Positions 15,680 to 17,416 of a DNA stretch of 17,416 nucleotides are shown one piece after another; position 1 is the first letter of the stretch, and every line of letters starts with the position of its first letter. The notes beneath the pieces are model-generated. The model did not search any database and had not been told where the DNA came from. It was given only the letters and a program-made list of their open reading frames with translations. Both the position numbers and the translations under genes were made by a program. The DNA is from an uncultured Bacilli bacterium (GTDB taxonomy: Bacteria; Bacillota_I; Bacilli_A; RF39; UBA660): NCBI GenBank assembly GCA_944363745.1, contig CALVVD010000131.1:1-17416 (forward strand), read 5' to 3'.

Positions 15680-16096
15680 ATGGAATACATCGTCCACCAC
15701 AGATGCCGGGAACTCTCCGCCGCCGGAGACAGACTGAACCTGCCATACGGCACCCGGCTGAACACCATCGGAGACTTTATCGCCACGGCGGAGGGCAGAG
15801 CGATCTGCTTCACCACCAGCGAGCTGGCGCACCGCTACATGGCCCGGAACGACGATGGCCGGGGCCTGGAGCGGGGCAAGGTCTCCTGGGCCATCGCCCA
15901 CAGCCGGAGGGAACGCCGGAGCGATGACGGCAGGCACCGCCAGCGGTTCACCGACCGGGAGATCGAAATGCTGGAGCGGGAGTGGAGCCGCTACCTTGTG
16001 CCGGACGCAGAGACCATCCTATTCAACCACGCCTTCTTCGAGGCGGAGCCAGAGGAACTGCTCCCCCTTGCAAGGGCGCTCAACATCAAACCGTAA
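15680..16096 (+). CDS. hypothetical protein behind the DGR reverse transcriptase
   Basis: The product has 138 residues and starts at ATG 15680, with AAGGAAGGA eight bases upstream and 14 bases after the reverse transcriptase stop. An earlier in-frame start at 15620 would overlap the enzyme gene and lacks a ribosome binding site. The first half is mixed strand and helix (EYIVHHRCREL, then TIGDFIATAEGRAICFTTSE). It is followed by LAHRYMARNDDGRGLERG, a very charged stretch (RRERRSDDGRHRQRF), and a helix starting TDREIEMLEREWSRYL. I do not recognise the family. Its tight linkage to the reverse transcriptase would allow a DGR role, but a general phage function is equally possible. Confidence 0.8.
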   Translation: MEYIVHHRCRELSAAGDRLNLPYGTRLNTIGDFIATAEGRAICFTTSELAHRYMARNDDGRGLERGKVSWAIAHSRRERRSDDGRHRQRFTDREIEMLEREWSRYLVPDAETILFNHAFFEAEPEELLPLARALNIKP

Positions 16097-16111
16097 AAGG
16101 AGGACACCACC

Positions 16112-16765
16112 ATGTACAAGATCATCAGCGCCGGGAAAATCGTCGCCCTCTGCGACGCCCCCAGGTACGTCACCAGGAACCCGGACACCGGGGCGCTGGT
16201 GGAGACCACTGCGGAGGACGCCATCGGCGTATCCGTGGCCGGGACGCTCTACAACCTGAACGGCGGCAGCGGCATCCCGGACGCACCGGAGGCCGTGGTC
16301 TCCGAGGTGGAGGGCGGCGAGATGGTATTCATCGCCATCTCCCAGGCCGACGCCGTCAGCACCACCAGCGGGATCGCCTTTGTCGCCATGGCGGAGGCCG
16401 GGACGATTGACGGCGTGACTGCCGGAGAACACGCCGACCTCTTCTCTCCGTGGGCCTATCCCGTCAACTACACCGTGGGCCAGATCCGGCGCTACACGGA
16501 CGGGAAGCTGTATAAGTGCCTTCAGGCCCACACGTCGCAGGCGGACTGGACGCCGGACACGGCGGTGAGCCTGTGGGTGAGCATCTCAGACCCGGCGGAG
16601 GAATGGCCGGAGTGGTCTCAGCCCCTGGGAGCGCATGACGCCTACTCCAAGGGGGCAAAGGTGAGCCACAACGGGAAGCACTGGATCAGCGACCTGGACG
16701 CCAACGTCTGGGAGCCTGGGCAGTACGGATGGACGGAAGCCCCGGCGGAGGCCCAGGAGGAATGA
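16112..16765 (+). CDS. tail-associated protein with two carbohydrate-binding-like modules
   Basis: The product has 217 residues. The first ~115 residues are strand-rich and unrecognised (YKIISAGKIVALCDAPRYV at the start). Residues ~120-160 (YTVGQIRRYTDGKLYKCLQA, then ADWTPDTAVSLWV) and ~174-210 (AYSKGAKVSHNGKHWIS, then NVWEPGQYGWTE) are two CBM5/12-like modules with the usual Gly-x2-Val/Ile, x-Tyr/Trp-x-Cys/Ser and Trp-x-Pro spacing. Such modules bind chitin-like or other GlcNAc-containing polymers and in phages may contact the cell wall. AAGGAGG lies eight bases before the ATG. Its stop overlaps the next start (ATGA). It may be a second fibre-associated adhesin. Confidence 0.85.
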   Translation: MYKIISAGKIVALCDAPRYVTRNPDTGALVETTAEDAIGVSVAGTLYNLNGGSGIPDAPEAVVSEVEGGEMVFIAISQADAVSTTSGIAFVAMAEAGTIDGVTAGEHADLFSPWAYPVNYTVGQIRRYTDGKLYKCLQAHTSQADWTPDTAVSLWVSISDPAEEWPEWSQPLGAHDAYSKGAKVSHNGKHWISDLDANVWEPGQYGWTEAPAEAQEE

Positions 16766-16965
16766 GCAACCTGCAGATGATCGAGGCGCTCTGCACTCTC
16801 TGCGAGGAACAGAGCCGCATCATTCGGGCGATGGCCCTCCGGCTGGGGGAGCTGGGGGACACCGCCCTGAAGGACGAGATTGCAAAGGCGGACGCCCGAT
16901 ACCGCCAGATCATCGGAAGTGAGGAATGGCCCGACCCCTGCCCGGAAGGGAGGGAAGAAGCATGA
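16762..16965 (+). CDS. small helical hypothetical protein
   Basis: The product has 67 residues and begins at ATG 16762, overlapping the upstream stop as ATGA. GGAGG ten bases upstream is the likely ribosome binding site; a second AGGAGG is only one base from the start and too close. An earlier in-frame ATG at 16729 lies inside the previous gene. The sequence is one long predicted helix (MIEALCTLCEEQSRIIRAMALRL with only short breaks), with a C-x2-C pair at residues 11 and 14 and an acidic end. No membrane segment is seen. Small helical genes of this kind are common just before lysis genes in clostridial phages. The function is unknown. Confidence 0.75.
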   Translation: MSNLQMIEALCTLCEEQSRIIRAMALRLGELGDTALKDEIAKADARYRQIIGSEEWPDPCPEGREEA

Positions 16966-17416
16966 GCCTACGAGAAGCCCTCGCAGGCGGCGGGGGGCTG
17001 CTCCTGCTGCTCCTGACGCTGGTGGAGATCGCCCCCATCAAGGTCAACCCCTGGTCTGCCCTGGCGAAAGCCCTTGGGAGGGCCATCAACGCCGACGTGC
17101 TGAAGGAGCTGGGGGCCGTGAAGCAGGGGCTGGCCGACCACATCCGCATGGACGATGAGCGCAACGCCGACGAGCACCGGGCCAGAATCCTCCGGTTCAA
17201 CAATGAACTGCTCCGGGACATCCCCCACACGAAGGAGGAATTCATCGACATCCTGGCCGACATCGACTTCTATGAGCGGTATTGCGATGAGCACAAGGGC
17301 TACAAAAACAACCGGGCCTCCCACGCCATCGCCAATATCAGCAGGGTGTACGATGACCGGCTCCGGGAGCACGACTTCCTGGCTTCCTCATCCAACGAAC
17401 GAGACACCGAAGACAC
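16962..17416 (+). CDS. membrane-anchored phage protein (3' partial)
   Basis: The frame begins at ATG 16962, overlapping the previous stop as ATGA, with GGGAGGGAAG upstream. It is open to the window end, giving at least 151 residues. An N-terminal hydrophobic stretch (GGGGLLLLLLTLVEIAPIKV) would anchor it in the membrane. It is followed by NPWSALAKALGRAIN, a helical region with charged residues, and an acidic/aromatic segment around DIDFYERYCDEHKGY. I recognise this general arrangement from proteins encoded next to holin and endolysin genes in gut clostridial phages, but no function is established. A role in lysis is inferred from position only. Confidence 0.8.
   Translation, partial: MSLREALAGGGGLLLLLLTLVEIAPIKVNPWSALAKALGRAINADVLKELGAVKQGLADHIRMDDERNADEHRARILRFNNELLRDIPHTKEEFIDILADIDFYERYCDEHKGYKNNRASHAIANISRVYDDRLREHDFLASSSNERDTED

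Overview
The window is part of a GC-rich myophage or prophage, and every gene that can be supported is on the + strand. It runs from the neck and tail genes through the baseplate and tail fibre to the start of the post-fibre (probably lysis) region. Clean AGGAGG-type ribosome binding sites, some GTG and TTG starts, the P2-like tail gene set and the architecture of the receptor-binding protein all suggest a phage of a GC-rich Clostridia-type (Firmicutes) gut bacterium. The host genus cannot be told from the sequence. No integrase, tRNA, CRISPR array or insertion sequence is visible.

Positions 1-3234 hold a partial neck/tail-terminator-like gene, a small conserved-looking gene, the tail sheath, the tail tube and the tail assembly chaperone. 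The chaperone gene carries a T TTT TTC slippery heptamer at 3046-3052. A -1 shift there opens a 60-residue extension, equivalent to the E/E' pair of phage P2, that ends inside the start of the tape measure gene. Positions 3218-10588 encode the tape measure (with four 41-residue Trp-rich repeats), tail protein X, the hub protein D, the spike V, protein U, the gp25/W-like wedge, the J-like wedge and tail protein I. Genes are packed with short gaps or small overlaps, as in one late transcription unit.

Positions 10601-15665 are the most interesting part: a tail-collar fibre protein followed by a complete diversity-generating retroelement (DGR). The order is target gene (11439-13265) with a variable repeat (VR) at its 3' end, a GAAA-loop hairpin, an avd-like accessory gene, the template repeat (TR) and a reverse transcriptase with a YMDD active site. 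VR (13124-13256) and TR (13915-14047) align over 133 bases without gaps. They differ at 22 positions, and every one is an A in TR. This is the signature of adenine-specific mutagenic retrohoming. The DGR would rewrite up to 16 residues in the C-terminal, C-type-lectin-like domain of the presumed receptor-binding protein and so change host attachment.

Positions 15680-17416 hold an unrecognised 138-residue gene directly behind the reverse transcriptase, a protein with two carbohydrate-binding-like modules, a small helical protein and a membrane-anchored protein cut by the window end. The only stretch longer than 300 bases without a gene is 13892-14372, which is the presumed DGR template RNA.
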